This document shows positions 7,917 through 16,812 of a stretch of 64,000 nucleotides of DNA, piece after piece. Source of the stretch: Pseudonocardiaceae bacterium YIM PH 21723 (GTDB taxonomy: Bacteria; Actinomycetota; Actinomycetes; Mycobacteriales; Pseudonocardiaceae); contig QZFT01000037.1 of assembly GCA_003600225.1 (NCBI GenBank), positions 1 to 64,000 on the forward strand. The letters are read 5' to 3'. The notes below the pieces were generated by a model. It had not been told where the DNA came from. It ran no database searches and worked only from the letters and a program-made list of their open reading frames with translations. Each line of letters opens with the position of its first letter. Within the stretch, counting starts at the first letter, position 1. Made by a program: the position numbers and the translations under genes.

Positions 7917-8696
7917 CTAATCCGGTAGAAACTCCCGGGGCGCTGCGGAGGGGGTGTATCCGGAGGGGCTGATATACCGGTCGATCGCCCGCTGCCAGGA
8001 TCCGTCGGAGATCATCTTCTGCACCGCTTCGGTGACCCTGCGGTGCAATACGTGGTCGTCCTTGCGCAGGCCGATGCCGTAACGCTCCTGGGTCATCGTC
8101 CGGCCCAGGATCTTCACTTTGCCCGGATACCAGGCCGCGTATCCGGCGAGGAGGACGTCATCGGTGGTGACCGCGTCGACCGATCCGTTCACCAGGCCGG
8201 TCACGCACTCCGAGTAGGAGCTCACCTCGCTGAGCCTGACGTTCTTGGCGAACCCGTCCCGCACCTTCTGCGCCGAGGTGGAACCGGTCACCGAACACAG
8301 GGTGTGCGTGCCGACCGTCTCCGGCCCGGTGATCCGGGTTTCGTCCGCACGGACCATCAGCGCCTGCCCGGCCAGGAAGTACGGCCCGGCGAACCCGATC
8401 TTCTCGGTGCGCTCCGGGGTGATCGAGTAACTGGCCACCACCAGGTCGACCGTCCCGTCGGCGATCGCCGTCTCCCGGTCCGCCGACCTGATCTCCTGCC
8501 AGCGGATCTTCCGCTCGCCCAGCCTGCCCGCCACGTACTTGGCGACCTCGATGTCGAAGCCCTCGGGAGCCCCGTTGTCCGCCTGCATGCCGATACCCGG
8601 CTGGTCGTACTTCACCCCGATGGTGAAGCTGTCCTCCGGTGCCCCGCACCCGGCGGCGAGGAGGGCGAGGGCGAGCAGCGGAATGTGCGGTTTCAT
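7917..8696 (-). CDS. Amino-acid-type ABC transporter substrate-binding lipoprotein
   Basis: A 259-residue protein with a lipoprotein signal: hydrophobic core and lipobox LLAAGC around residue 16. The mature part is a family-3 periplasmic binding protein (VKYDQPGIG, GFDIEVAKYVAGRLG, VDLVVASYSITPERTEKIGFAGPYF, YGIGLRKDD), the fold used for glutamate, glutamine or other polar amino acids. No permease or ATPase gene is adjacent, so it is an orphan binding protein, or its partners lie elsewhere. It is convergent with the monooxygenase operon. Confidence 0.88.
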   Translation of the reverse strand: MKPHIPLLALALLAAGCGAPEDSFTIGVKYDQPGIGMQADNGAPEGFDIEVAKYVAGRLGERKIRWQEIRSADRETAIADGTVDLVVASYSITPERTEKIGFAGPYFLAGQALMVRADETRITGPETVGTHTLCSVTGSTSAQKVRDGFAKNVRLSEVSSYSECVTGLVNGSVDAVTTDDVLLAGYAAWYPGKVKILGRTMTQERYGIGLRKDDHVLHRRVTEAVQKMISDGSWQRAIDRYISPSGYTPSAAPREFLPD

Positions 8697-8730
8697 CGGG
8701 ACTCCAGGTGGGGGAGACCCGACAATACGA

Positions 8731-8768
8731 CGGTGGCGCCTTTCCGACGATTCGGAAAGGGGCCACCG
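8731..8768 (-). terminator. Hairpin terminator downstream of acnA
   Basis: Arms 8731-8747 and 8752-8768 pair over 17 bp with one mismatch and a 4-nt loop. It begins 12 bp after the acnA stop on the minus strand, and no U-run follows. It also lies just upstream of the binding-protein gene and would insulate it from acnA. Confidence 0.75.
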
Positions 8769-8779
8769 TCGGGTGGTGC

Positions 8780-11575
8780 TTAGCTGCTGGCGATCATCTT
8801 GCGCAGCACGTACTGCATGATGCCGCCGTTGCGGTAGTAGTCGGCCTCACCGGGGGTGTCGATGCGGACCTTCGCATCGAACTCCACCTTGGTGCCGTCC
8901 GTCTTGGTGGCGGTCACCTTGAGCGTGGCCGGGGTGCGGCCCTCGTTCAGCTCGGTGATGCCGGCGATGTCGAACGTCTCGGTGCCGTCGAGGCCCAGGG
9001 ACGCGGCGGACTCGCCGTCCGGGAACTGCATCGGCACGACGCCCATGCCGATCAGGTTCGAGCGGTGGATGCGCTCGAAGGACTCGGTGATCACCGCGCG
9101 GACGCCCAGCAGGCTGGTGCCCTTGGCCGCCCAGTCACGGGAGGAACCGGAGCCGTACTCCTTGCCGCCGAGCACCACCAGCGGGATGCCCGCCTTGGCG
9201 TAGTTCTCGGACGCCTCGAAGATGGTGGTCTGCGGCGCGCCGTCGACGGTGAAGTCGCGGGTGAAGCCACCCTGCACGTCATCCAGGAGCTGGTTGCGCA
9301 GCCGGATGTTGGCGAAGGTGCCGCGGATCATCACCTCGTGGTTACCGCGCCGGGAACCGTAGGAGTTGAAGTCCTTGCGGTCCACCCCGTGTCCGGACAG
9401 GTACTTGCCCGCGGGGGAGTCCGCCTTGATGTTGCCGGCCGGGGAGATGTGGTCGGTGGTGACCGAGTCGCCCAGCAGCGCGAGGACGCGGGCGCCGGAG
9501 ATGTCGCTGACCGGCTCCGGGTCGTTCTTCATGCCCTCGAAGTACGGGGGCTTCCGGACGTAGGTGGACTGCTCGTCCCACTCGAAGACCTTGCCGGTCG
9601 GGGTGGGCAGCGACTTCCAGCGCTCGTCACCGGCGAAGACGTCGGCGTAGTCCTTGGTGAACATCTCGGAGGTGATGGAGGCCGCGATGGTCTCCTGGAT
9701 CTCCTGCGGCGTCGGCCAGATGTCCTTCAGGAAGACGTCCTTGCCGTCCTGGTCCTGACCGATCGGGTCGTGGTTCAGGTCCAGGTCCATGGTGCCCGCG
9801 ATGGCGTACGCGACGACCAGCGGCGGGGAGGCCAGGTAGTTCATCTTGATGTCGGGGGAGATGCGGCCCTCGAAGTTCCGGTTGCCGGAGAGCACCGAGA
9901 CCACCGACAGGTCGTTCTCGTTGATCGACTTCGAGATCTCCTCGGGCAGCGGGCCCGAGTTGCCGATACAGGTCACGCAGCCGTAGCCGACCAGGTGGAA
10001 GCCCAGCTTCTCCAGGTAGGGGAGGAGGTTGGCCTTCTCGTAGTAGTCCATGACGACCTTGGACCCGGGCGCCAGGGAGGTCTTCACCCACGGCTTGCGG
10101 GTGAGGCCCTTCTCCACGGCCTTCTTGGCCAGCAGGGCGGCGCCCAGCATGACCGAGGGGTTGGACGTGTTGGTGCACGAGGTGATCGAGGCGATCGCCA
10201 CGTGGCCGTGGTCCAGGTAGGTCTCGGTGCCGTCGGCCAGGGTCAGCGCGACCTTCTTGGACGCGCGGGCCTTGGTCTGCGCCGGAACGGTCTCGCGCGG
10301 CTGGGCGTCGTGCTGCGAGTTGGTCGCCGGCGCGTCGCTCGCGGGGAAGGACTCCAGGCCCTTCTCGTCGATCTCGTCGACCTGGCTGACGTAGTTGTTC
10401 AGGTCCTTGCGGAACTGCTGCGCGGCGTTCGACAGCTCGATGCGGTCCTGCGGTCGCTTCGGGCCCGCGATGGACGGCACGATGGTCGACAGGTCCAGCT
10501 CGAGGTGCTCGGAGAAGACCGGCTCGTGGCTCGGGTCGTGCCAGAGGCCCTGTTCCTTGGCGTACGCCTCGACCAGGTCCAGCTGCTGCTGGGGCCGGCC
10601 GGTGAGCTTCAGGTAGGTGATCGTCTCCGCGTCGATCGGGAAGATCGCGGCGGTGGAGCCGAACTCCGGGCTCATGTTGCCGATGGTGGCGCGGTTCGCC
10701 AGGGGGATCGCGCTGACGCCGGTGCCGTAGAACTCGACGAACTTGCCGACCACGCCGTGCTTACGCAGCATCTCGGTGATGGTCAGCACCAGGTCGGTGG
10801 CGGTGACGCCGGGGGGCAGCTCGCCGTGCAGCTTGAAGCCGACGACGCGCGGGATCAGCATGGAGACCGGCTGGCCCAGCATCGCGGCCTCGGCCTCGAT
10901 GCCACCGACGCCCCAGCCCAGCACACCGATGCCGTTGACCATGGTGGTGTGCGAGTCGGTGCCCACCACGGTGTCCGGGTACGCCTGGCCCTTGCGGTCC
11001 ATCACGACGCGGGCCAGGTGCTCGATGTTCACCTGGTGCACGATGCCGGTGCCCGGCGGGACGACCTTGAACTCGTCGAACGCGGTCTGGCCCCAGCGGA
11101 GGAACTGGTAGCGCTCGCGGTTGCGGCCGTACTCCAGCTCCACGTTGCGCTCGAAGGCGTCGGGGCGGCCGAAGACGTCGGCGATGACCGAGTGGTCGAT
11201 GACCAGCTCGGCCGGCGCGAGCGGGTTGACCTTCTCCGGATTGCCCCCCAGTTCGGTGACGGCCTCACGCATGGTCGCGAGGTCGACGACACAGGGGACA
11301 CCGGTGAAGTCCTGCATGATCACGCGGGCGGGCGTGAACTGGATTTCGGTGTTCGGGTCGGCGCTGGGGTCCCAGTTGCCCAGGGCACGGACGTGGTCGG
11401 CGGTGATGTTCGCGCCGTCCTCGGTGCGGAGCAGGTTCTCCAGAAGGACTTTGAGGCTGAAGGGCAGCTTGGCAGCTCCTTCGACGGCACTCAGGCGGAA
11501 GATCTCATAGGAGTTGTCCCCTACCGTCAGTGTGCCTTTGGCGCCAAAGCTGTCCTTGCTCGTCGGAGCTGTCAC
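8780..11575 (-). CDS. acnA: Aconitate hydratase AcnA
   Basis: A 931-residue cytosolic TCA-cycle enzyme converting citrate to isocitrate through a [4Fe-4S] cluster. Visible motifs: [31 protein letters not shown], the first cluster cysteine in [13 protein letters not shown], and the other two in [17 protein letters not shown]. The swivel domain ends with [15 protein letters not shown]. Length fits the AcnA/IRP1 type. I chose the GTG at 11575 because GGAG lies 6 bp upstream; an ATG at 11587 is in frame but has no ribosome site. Position next to a RipA-like gene matches mycobacterial order. Confidence 0.95.
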   Translation of the reverse strand: MTAPTSKDSFGAKGTLTVGDNSYEIFRLSAVEGAAKLPFSLKVLLENLLRTEDGANITADHVRALGNWDPSADPNTEIQFTPARVIMQDFTGVPCVVDLATMREAVTELGGNPEKVNPLAPAELVIDHSVIADVFGRPDAFERNVELEYGRNRERYQFLRWGQTAFDEFKVVPPGTGIVHQVNIEHLARVVMDRKGQAYPDTVVGTDSHTTMVNGIGVLGWGVGGIEAEAAMLGQPVSMLIPRVVGFKLHGELPPGVTATDLVLTITEMLRKHGVVGKFVEFYGTGVSAIPLANRATIGNMSPEFGSTAAIFPIDAETITYLKLTGRPQQQLDLVEAYAKEQGLWHDPSHEPVFSEHLELDLSTIVPSIAGPKRPQDRIELSNAAQQFRKDLNNYVSQVDEIDEKGLESFPASDAPATNSQHDAQPRETVPAQTKARASKKVALTLADGTETYLDHGHVAIASITSCTNTSNPSVMLGAALLAKKAVEKGLTRKPWVKTSLAPGSKVVMDYYEKANLLPYLEKLGFHLVGYGCVTCIGNSGPLPEEISKSINENDLSVVSVLSGNRNFEGRISPDIKMNYLASPPLVVAYAIAGTMDLDLNHDPIGQDQDGKDVFLKDIWPTPQEIQETIAASITSEMFTKDYADVFAGDERWKSLPTPTGKVFEWDEQSTYVRKPPYFEGMKNDPEPVSDISGARVLALLGDSVTTDHISPAGNIKADSPAGKYLSGHGVDRKDFNSYGSRRGNHEVMIRGTFANIRLRNQLLDDVQGGFTRDFTVDGAPQTTIFEASENYAKAGIPLVVLGGKEYGSGSSRDWAAKGTSLLGVRAVITESFERIHRSNLIGMGVVPMQFPDGESAASLGLDGTETFDIAGITELNEGRTPATLKVTATKTDGTKVEFDAKVRIDTPGEADYYRNGGIMQYVLRKMIASS

Positions 11576-11750
11576 GAGTAACTCCATTTCACACGCATGG
11601 TGGTACTGCTTTTAAAGATGCAGTTGTCAGTCAGTTCAGGTTGGTTACGAGTTTCGCGCACTGCGGGATACGTCGCTCGTGCACCCCTGGTTCGTCACCC
11701 GTCTAAACAGTACGCTTGTCCTGTATTCAGGTCCAGCGAGGGGGTCGGGT

Positions 11751-12104
11751 GTGATCCATCACGTACAAGTGGCAGGACCCGCAGGATGCGAGTCGATCAT
11801 GCGTGCCTTTTACGGCGGGCTGCTGGACTGGGTGGAACTACCCAGGCCGCCACTGCTCGCTCCGCGCGGCGGATGCTGGTTCGCCCTGCCCGGTGGAGGA
11901 GAGCTGCATGTGGGCATCGAGGCGGATTTCCGCCCGGCTCGCAAGGCGCATCCTGCCTTCGTGTGTGACGTCGCTGAGGTGAGTACCCGGCTGGCGGCGG
12001 CCGGAAACGAGATCCACTGGGCGGATCCGGCGGAGATTCCTGGGCGGCGGCGGTTCCACACTTTTGATCCGGTGGGGAATCGGCTGGAGTTTCTTCAGGA
12101 CTGA
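11751..12104 (+). CDS. VOC superfamily (glyoxalase/bleomycin-resistance-like) protein
   Basis: A 117-residue single VOC domain. Start GTG at 11751 follows a GAGGGGG site; the frame opens further upstream but without family character. IHHVQVAGPAG, AFYGGLLDWVELPRP, GGCWFALPGGGELHVGIEADF and a C-terminal FHTFDPVGNRLEFLQ show the paired beta-alpha-beta-beta-beta modules; the first His and last Glu are the usual metal ligands. Members include lyases, dioxygenases and resistance proteins. Its stop codon is directly followed by a repeat arm. Divergent from acnA. Confidence 0.8.
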   Translation: MIHHVQVAGPAGCESIMRAFYGGLLDWVELPRPPLLAPRGGCWFALPGGGELHVGIEADFRPARKAHPAFVCDVAEVSTRLAAAGNEIHWADPAEIPGRRRFHTFDPVGNRLEFLQD

Positions 12105-12211
12105 CCTGGGGCTGGGGTTGGGTCTGGTGGTTGACGAAAGATGGCTTTGGAGGGGGAGATGGGCTTTGGGGCCTGTCTTTCCTGCCTGGCTGTTGGGTGG
12201 GGGCACGCCTG
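12105..12211 (+). repeat. Arm A of paired-repeat element 1
   Basis: A repeat of about 105 bp starting at the VOC stop codon. It shares with five other copies the blocks GGGGCTGGG, CGAAAGATGGCTTTGGAGGG, TCTTTCCTGCC and GTTGGGTGGGGGCACGCC. Sense orientation with the gene it follows. Confidence 0.85.
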
Positions 12212-12357
12212 ACTTTGCTGTCTGGCGGTCTGGGGTCACGTGGCGTGGTTGTGGTACCCCAGCGGTGCTGGGAACTGTCGTCCGGGAGTGGCTCGGATGA
12301 CGGTCGGTGGTCGCTGTGGCCCCAGTCGGCGCCCGTGAGCCGGTAAATCGGCATCTA

Positions 12358-12370
12358 GTCCACTGTGGAC
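12358..12370. repeat. Central dyad GTCCACTGTGGAC of element 1
   Basis: A perfect 13-bp dyad between the two arms. The identical sequence occurs at 61109-61121 and a one-base variant at 52029-52041, always between two inverted arms. Confidence 0.7.
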
Positions 12371-12376
12371 AATGGC

Positions 12377-12433
12377 GTTGTTCCTGTTTAAAGACAAAAT
12401 AAGGCCCGATTTATGTCTTTAACCAGGAACAAC
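12377..12433. repeat. AT-rich 20-bp inverted repeat
   Basis: Arms 12377-12396 and 12414-12433 match in 19 of 20 positions around a 17-nt loop, in a locally AT-rich patch (TTTAAAGACA inside each arm). It could be a terminator or insertion remnant; nothing coding overlaps it. Confidence 0.75.
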
Positions 12434-12537
12434 CAACCCCCGTTCACCCACAAGTACACCGCGAGCCACGCCAGCCCCTCCGGTAACGCGCAGATCCGCA
12501 CCCGAAGCGATCGGGCCCCAACCCCCCCCCGAAAACC

Positions 12538-12648
12538 CAGACCGGCGTGCCCCCACCCAACACGAAGGCAGGAAAGACGCCCCCACCCACCCATCTCCCC
12601 CTCAAGGCCATCTTTCGACAACCCACCCGACCCAGCCCCAGTCCGCCC
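12538..12648 (-). repeat. Arm B of paired-repeat element 1
   Basis: Inverted copy of arm A, read on the minus strand, with the same conserved blocks. No gene ends at its outer side, unlike most other arms. The ~750 bp between the VOC gene and the RipA-like gene holds this element, the AT-rich inverted repeat and the promoter-proximal palindromes; I see no gene. Confidence 0.8.
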
Positions 12649-12723
12649 AGGTCAGAGGTGATCTTCCCGCTTTCGAGTGGTACTCGATATACCAAAACCC
12701 AGTGATTGACTACGCAATGTGTT

Positions 12724-12742
12724 GGTGCACCACACGTGTGGT
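12724..12742. promoter_or_regulatory. Overlapping palindromes upstream of RipA-like gene
   Basis: TGGTGCACCA (12724-12733) and ACCACACGTGTGGT (12729-12742) are perfect overlapping palindromes about 115 bp before the start at 12856. They are candidate operators; no binding factor can be named. Confidence 0.45.
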
Positions 12743-12855
12743 TGAAGTGGTGTCGTTCATGGTCGCGTCGCCGTGCAGTGATCGTTCCGTGATGGCAGGC
12801 TCCGGACACGGTCTTGAGTAGTCGATCAATGGTCAATACGTTCAATAATTGACTT

Positions 12856-14145
12856 ATGTTTGTCTGGGTGCGGAGGTGGGCTGTGCGCGTTTTCCCTGCT
12901 CGGCGGGTGCTGTCCACCGCCTGTGCGGCGCTGCTCGCCCTCGTGGTCGCCCTGCCCGCGCTGGCGGATCCGGACAACCCGAGCGATCAGGACATCAGCA
13001 ACAGCCAGGCCGACGCCGACGCGAAGGCGAACCGGGTCGGTGAGCTGACCAACCAGCTGACCGAGGCCGAGGGCCGCCTGCAGCAGCTGTCCGATGACGT
13101 GGCCACCAAGATGGAGCTGGCGAACAAGGCGCGGGTGGACCTGGAGACCGCCGCCGGCGCCGCCACCACGGCCGAGCAGGCCGCGCGGTCGGCACGTGCC
13201 GAGGCGGACGCCGCGCAGCAGGAGATGGATCAGGCCAGGGGACAGCTCGACCAGTTCGCGGCGAGCAGCTACCAGCAGGGCACGATGATCGGCGGGATCA
13301 CCGCCTTCTTCGGCACCTCCAGCCCGGAGAACTTGCTGCAGAAGGCCGAACTGCTGGACACCATCAGTCGCAGCAAGCTGGGCGCGATGGACGCCATCGA
13401 GCGGGCCCGGATCGAGAAGGGCAACCGGGACTCCCTGGCGCGCAAGGCCGACCAGGAGGCCAAGATCGCCCGCGCCGCCGCCGACAAGGCGAAGCAGGAC
13501 GCGGACTCGGCGCGGCAGGCCGCCATCGCCGCGCGACAGGCCCAGCAGCAGTCGAACAACCAGCTCTCCGCCGACCGGGATGTGGTGCAGGGCCAGCTGA
13601 ACGCGGCCCAGGCCCAGGTCTCCGATCTGCAGGGCCAGCGGGACCGGTACAACGCCTGGGTGGCCGCGCAGCAGCAGGCCGAGGTGCCCTCCGGTGGCGG
13701 TGGGGTCTCCGTGCCCGCCGTCGGTTCCGGCTCGGTGCAGGCGGTGATCGCGAAGGCGATGGCGCAGCTGGGCATGCCGTACTCGTGGGGCGGCGGCAAC
13801 TACGACGGCCCGACGATCGGCATCCGGGACGGCGGCGTCGCCGACTCCTACGGTGACTACGCCAAGGTCGGCTTCGACTGTTCCGGCCTGATGATGTACT
13901 CGTTCACCGCGGCCGGCGTCTACATCCCGCATTACAGCGGCTACCAGTACAACCAGGGCCGCAAGGTGCTGCTGTCCTACATCCAGCCCGGCGACATGCT
14001 GTTCTGGGGACCCGGCGGCAGCCAGCACGTGGCGCTGTACATCGGTAACGGCCAGATGATCGAGGCGCCGTACTCGGGTGCCGCGGTGCGGATCGCCCCC
14101 GTTCGCTACGGCGGCATCCAGCCCTACGCCGTCCGCCTGCTCTGA
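12856..14145 (+). CDS. NlpC/P60 peptidoglycan endopeptidase, RipA-like
   Basis: A 429-residue exported hydrolase. An N-terminal signal peptide (RVLSTACAALLALVVALPALADP) precedes a long Ala/Gln/Asp-rich coiled coil (about residues 45-275), then a C-terminal NlpC/P60 domain with catalytic Cys342 (FDCSGLMMYSF) and His391 (SQHVALYIGNGQ). Such enzymes cleave the D-Glu-mDAP stem peptide bond during septum splitting; the coiled coil holds the protein in place or inhibits it. Location beside acnA corresponds to Rv1477/ripA, although only one paralogue is present here. Confidence 0.9.
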   Translation: MFVWVRRWAVRVFPARRVLSTACAALLALVVALPALADPDNPSDQDISNSQADADAKANRVGELTNQLTEAEGRLQQLSDDVATKMELANKARVDLETAAGAATTAEQAARSARAEADAAQQEMDQARGQLDQFAASSYQQGTMIGGITAFFGTSSPENLLQKAELLDTISRSKLGAMDAIERARIEKGNRDSLARKADQEAKIARAAADKAKQDADSARQAAIAARQAQQQSNNQLSADRDVVQGQLNAAQAQVSDLQGQRDRYNAWVAAQQQAEVPSGGGGVSVPAVGSGSVQAVIAKAMAQLGMPYSWGGGNYDGPTIGIRDGGVADSYGDYAKVGFDCSGLMMYSFTAAGVYIPHYSGYQYNQGRKVLLSYIQPGDMLFWGPGGSQHVALYIGNGQMIEAPYSGAAVRIAPVRYGGIQPYAVRLL

Positions 14146-14152
14146 TTCCGGG

Positions 14153-14683
14153 TCACTTCTCCCACACCGGAACCGAGGGCAGTCCGCGCTCGCGTCGGGC
14201 CCGGTCGGTGAGCTCCTGGATCAGTTCCGTTTTCGCCGCCGCGTACTCGGCAGGGCCGATTCCGGCGGCCACGATCGCTCGCTTCAGGTCCGCGTAACGG
14301 GCGGCGTCCGCCGGATGGCTCCGCAGGTGATCCCGCAAGAGCCGCTGGTTACGCGTCGGCCAGCTCTCTGCGGTGACGACATGCAGGATGTGCGTACGAC
14401 GGCCGGCACGCGTGCGGACGTACAGCAGACGATCGTTCATCCCGTTGCGGTGCCGATCGAAACCGAGCCCGCCGAGGATGTCTTGATGCCGCTGGACCAT
14501 GTCGAGGTCCTCCGTCGCGGCCATCAGATCGATCACGGGTTTGGCGGCCAGACCCGGCACCGCCGTCGAGCCGATGTGCTCGATGGCGGTGAAGACTCCT
14601 GGCAGCCCGCCCGCAAGCTCCGCGATCGCCGCCACCGCCAGTCCTGGCCAACCGGGGTCGTAATCGGTGATGTCGACGGGCAT
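14153..14683 (-). CDS. GrpB family protein (nucleotidyltransferase-like)
   Basis: A 176-residue protein starting ATG at 14683 within an ATGA overlap with the preceding stop. Motifs YDPGWP, AIEHIGSTAVPGLAAKPVIDLMAA and LRDHLRSHPADAARYADLKR are diagnostic of GrpB/UPF0157, a nucleotidyltransferase-fold family sometimes linked to CoA or dephospho-CoA metabolism but poorly characterised. GSTAVPG is the phosphate-binding loop and D in KPVIDL a likely metal ligand. Convergent with the RipA-like gene, 7 bp between stops. Confidence 0.87.
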   Translation of the reverse strand: MPVDITDYDPGWPGLAVAAIAELAGGLPGVFTAIEHIGSTAVPGLAAKPVIDLMAATEDLDMVQRHQDILGGLGFDRHRNGMNDRLLYVRTRAGRRTHILHVVTAESWPTRNQRLLRDHLRSHPADAARYADLKRAIVAAGIGPAEYAAAKTELIQELTDRARRERGLPSVPVWEK

Positions 14684-15075
14684 CAGGAGACGAAGCGGGC
14701 CATCGCGGCGGAGTCCTGGTACTCGCGCCACAACACGACCTGACCGTCGCGGACCCGGATCAGGACCGCGAACGGCGCCGCCGCACGCACGCCGTCGGCC
14801 ACCCGGACCGCCTCCAGCTCGTACTCGACGAAGGCGACCTCGGGATCCGTCGTCTGGTGGACGACCACATCGCGCATGGCCGTGAACCGGAACAGGCCGG
14901 CCATCAGGGTGCGCCGTGCCGCCACGGCCGCCGGTCCTTCGAACCGGCTGGGAAAGCCGGGCGGGGCGAACGGGACCTCGACCACGCCGTCCTCGGCGAG
15001 GAGGGTCTCCAGTCCGGCGGAGCTCCCGGCGAGTGTCATCTCGCGGAATCGTTCGAATGCTTCTCGTGGATTCAC
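14683..15075 (-). CDS. SnoaL/NTF2-like protein
   Basis: A 130-residue protein from the GTG at 15075; a longer upstream frame exists but does not fit the fold. The pattern (AFERFREMTLAGSSAGLETLLAEDGVVEVPFAPPGFPSRFEGPAAVAAR, then DPEVAFVEYELEAV and VLIRVRDGQVVLWREYQD) is the cone-shaped NTF2/SnoaL fold used by polyketide cyclases, isomerases and immunity-like proteins. Translationally coupled to grpB downstream. Role unknown. Confidence 0.77.
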   Translation of the reverse strand: MNPREAFERFREMTLAGSSAGLETLLAEDGVVEVPFAPPGFPSRFEGPAAVAARRTLMAGLFRFTAMRDVVVHQTTDPEVAFVEYELEAVRVADGVRAAAPFAVLIRVRDGQVVLWREYQDSAAMARFVS

Positions 15076-15136
15076 CGTGCTGCCCCCAGCATGAGTCCGT
15101 ACCTGATGGCGTCCATTGTGTGCCTGAACGCAACGA

Positions 15137-15175
15137 AGGACGCCCTCGTTCACCGTGGGTGAACGAGGGCGTCCT
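15137..15175 (-). terminator. Perfect 18-bp hairpin
   Basis: Arms 15137-15154 and 15158-15175 are perfectly complementary with a 3-nt loop, 8 bp past the DUF4232 gene stop on the minus strand. A strong intrinsic-type terminator without a U-run. Confidence 0.8.
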
Positions 15176-15183
15176 GCAGATGC

Positions 15184-15834
15184 TTACGCGTTGGTGCCCG
15201 GGTGTACCGCCTGGATCTGCAGCAGGTGTACCGCCTCGCTGGAACAGGCCTTCGTGTTCAGCTCGATGTACTTCGACTCCCGCTGGTTCGGCGGGTAGAT
15301 CCGCAGTCCGGCCACGGTGGACTCCCGGCACCTGGCCGGGTCCTGCGGGCCGGTGCCGGAGATCTGCAGCAACGCCGACGCCTGGGTTCCCGGCGTGATG
15401 ATGATGTTCGCGTCACCGGTGCCCTCGCGGTCCGCGGGCGCGCCGATCGGCTGGCCGTTGGGCTCCGTCACGAAGGACACCCCGGGGAAGTCACGCAGGC
15501 CGCACTTGGCCTGGCCCTTGTTGGTGAACACCAGCAGGAACCGCTGCTTGTTCATGCCCGCGTCGACCGGCTTGGACGTCACCTCCAGGTCGCCGGTGGC
15601 GCAGTCCGGACCGGCGTTGTTGCCGTTCACCGAGTCGGTGGGCCGGGTGGTCGGCGAGGAGCCGCCGCCCGCGGGCCAGCCGGCCGGGGGCTCGGCGGAG
15701 GCCGAGGTGGTGGTGCTGCTGCTGGAGGTGCTGCTCGGGCCGGCCGAGTCGGAGCCGCCGCCGCAGGCGGTGAGACCCAGCGCCAATGCGGATCCGGCGG
15801 CCACCAGGGCCAGAGTGTGCGGGCGTGTCGCCAT
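15184..15834 (-). CDS. DUF4232 domain lipoprotein
   Basis: A 216-residue surface lipoprotein. Start ATG at 15834 directly precedes the signal sequence; the lipobox is ALGLTAC. A Ser/Thr/Pro linker (about residues 27-65) leads to a DUF4232 domain: CATGDLEVTSKP, RFLLVFTNKGQAKCGLRDFPGVSFV, and a final CSSEAVHLLQIQAVHPGTNA with paired cysteines. Function of the domain is unknown; it is common on actinomycete cell surfaces. Followed by a strong terminator, so probably monocistronic. Confidence 0.84.
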   Translation of the reverse strand: MATRPHTLALVAAGSALALGLTACGGGSDSAGPSSTSSSSTTTSASAEPPAGWPAGGGSSPTTRPTDSVNGNNAGPDCATGDLEVTSKPVDAGMNKQRFLLVFTNKGQAKCGLRDFPGVSFVTEPNGQPIGAPADREGTGDANIIITPGTQASALLQISGTGPQDPARCRESTVAGLRIYPPNQRESKYIELNTKACSSEAVHLLQIQAVHPGTNA

Positions 15835-15983
15835 GGTCGTCCCCCTTGAGCTGTGAGCCGCCTGGGATCGTCCCAGGCGCGGTTGTTCCTCTACTAGGCC
15901 AAGACGTGTGGCCCAGTAGGGGGTTCCCCGTTCGTCCCGTTTCACAGCATGGCGGAGGACACGATCTTCCGCGAGACGAGTGG

Positions 15984-16523
15984 CTAGGCGGAAACCTGGT
16001 GCTGGTCCTCGGCCCAGCGGAACCGGTAGGTGTAGCTGCCGGTCATCTCGACCAGTTGCCCGGTGACCCGTTCCAGTCGTTCGAGGCCGCCGCGCCTGCT
16101 CAGCACCCGGGTGTGCATCGAGGCGGCACCCCGCAGCCTGTAGTCGGTGTGGTCGTCCAGCCGCTCACCGTCGGCGGGTAACAGCACCGCGAACTGCCTG
16201 CCGCGCGGGCCTGAACCGGTCCACTGCCGCTTGTTCTTGCGGGAGCGGGCGTAGAGCGCCAGCCGGGCGCTGCCCAGGCGGGGGACCGGGATGGCGAGGG
16301 TGCTGGTCGCCCGCGGTCGTACGTGGACCCAACCGGTGCCGAGCGTGTCGTCGGCGGTGCCGTTCGGGTCCCAGATACAGAGGGCCACGAAGATGTCCTT
16401 CGCGGTCTCGTTCAGCAGATGCAGTGGCCGATCGATGTTCGTGCTCGACCATTTGGTGATGCTGGTGGGGTGTAGATCGATCACCAGACGACCCCCGTTC
16501 TGCGCTGACGGACTACTCTCCAC
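15984..16523 (-). CDS. Hypothetical protein, possibly DUF1036-like
   Basis: A 179-residue soluble protein with no signal or membrane segment. LHLLNETAKDIFVALCIWDPNG followed by GWVHVRPRATSTLAIP resembles proteins that begin with a beta-sandwich showing N-x-T...VAL and GW-x-x-x-x-P patterns (DUF1036-like), but the resemblance is weak. The C-terminal half is Arg-rich and ends YRFRWAEDQHQVSA. No operon partner is visible; the upstream region holds a 29-bp tandem repeat. Confidence 0.5.
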   Translation of the reverse strand: MESSPSAQNGGRLVIDLHPTSITKWSSTNIDRPLHLLNETAKDIFVALCIWDPNGTADDTLGTGWVHVRPRATSTLAIPVPRLGSARLALYARSRKNKRQWTGSGPRGRQFAVLLPADGERLDDHTDYRLRGAASMHTRVLSRRGGLERLERVTGQLVEMTGSYTYRFRWAEDQHQVSA

Positions 16524-16618
16524 TGTCGTCCCCGGACCGCAAACTGTTGCTGAATTCGAGATTACGGTCCAATTCCGTTATGGGAATCGGCAGGTGAAGT
16601 CCGTGGGAGTCCCGAATT

Positions 16619-16676
16619 GTCCTGCCTATTGGGGTGACTCCGTTGTCGTCCTGCCTATTGGGGTGACTCCGTTGTC
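16619..16676. repeat. 29-bp direct repeat, two exact copies
   Basis: A 29-bp unit containing CTGCCTATTGGGGTGACTCC is repeated perfectly at 16619-16647 and 16648-16676, in the ~290-bp gap between the divergent genes at 16523 and 16813. I see no gene in this gap; the repeat may be a slippage duplication or regulator binding sites. Confidence 0.85.
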
Positions 16677-16812
16677 ATGGAGTGCTCCCTGAGGCGCGAA
16701 TGAGTGTAGCGAGTGGCTTGCCTGCCAGGTCAGCGGGCACAGAGCGGGAAAGTGACGGTAACGGCGTAAAGCCGCCAGCCGGACTCCTCATCACCTCACT
16801 AGGGTTCTCCTC

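Noticed and set aside
8639-11581. 980-codon open frame on the plus strand
   Set aside because: It lies fully antisense to acnA; the acnA frame has all cluster motifs, and the antisense translation has a shadow composition (His/Val/Leu/Gly/Asp-rich without fold pattern).
12541-12619. Possible CRISPR array from repeated GC-rich blocks
   Set aside because: Repeats occur as inverted pairs with no regular spacers and no cas genes.
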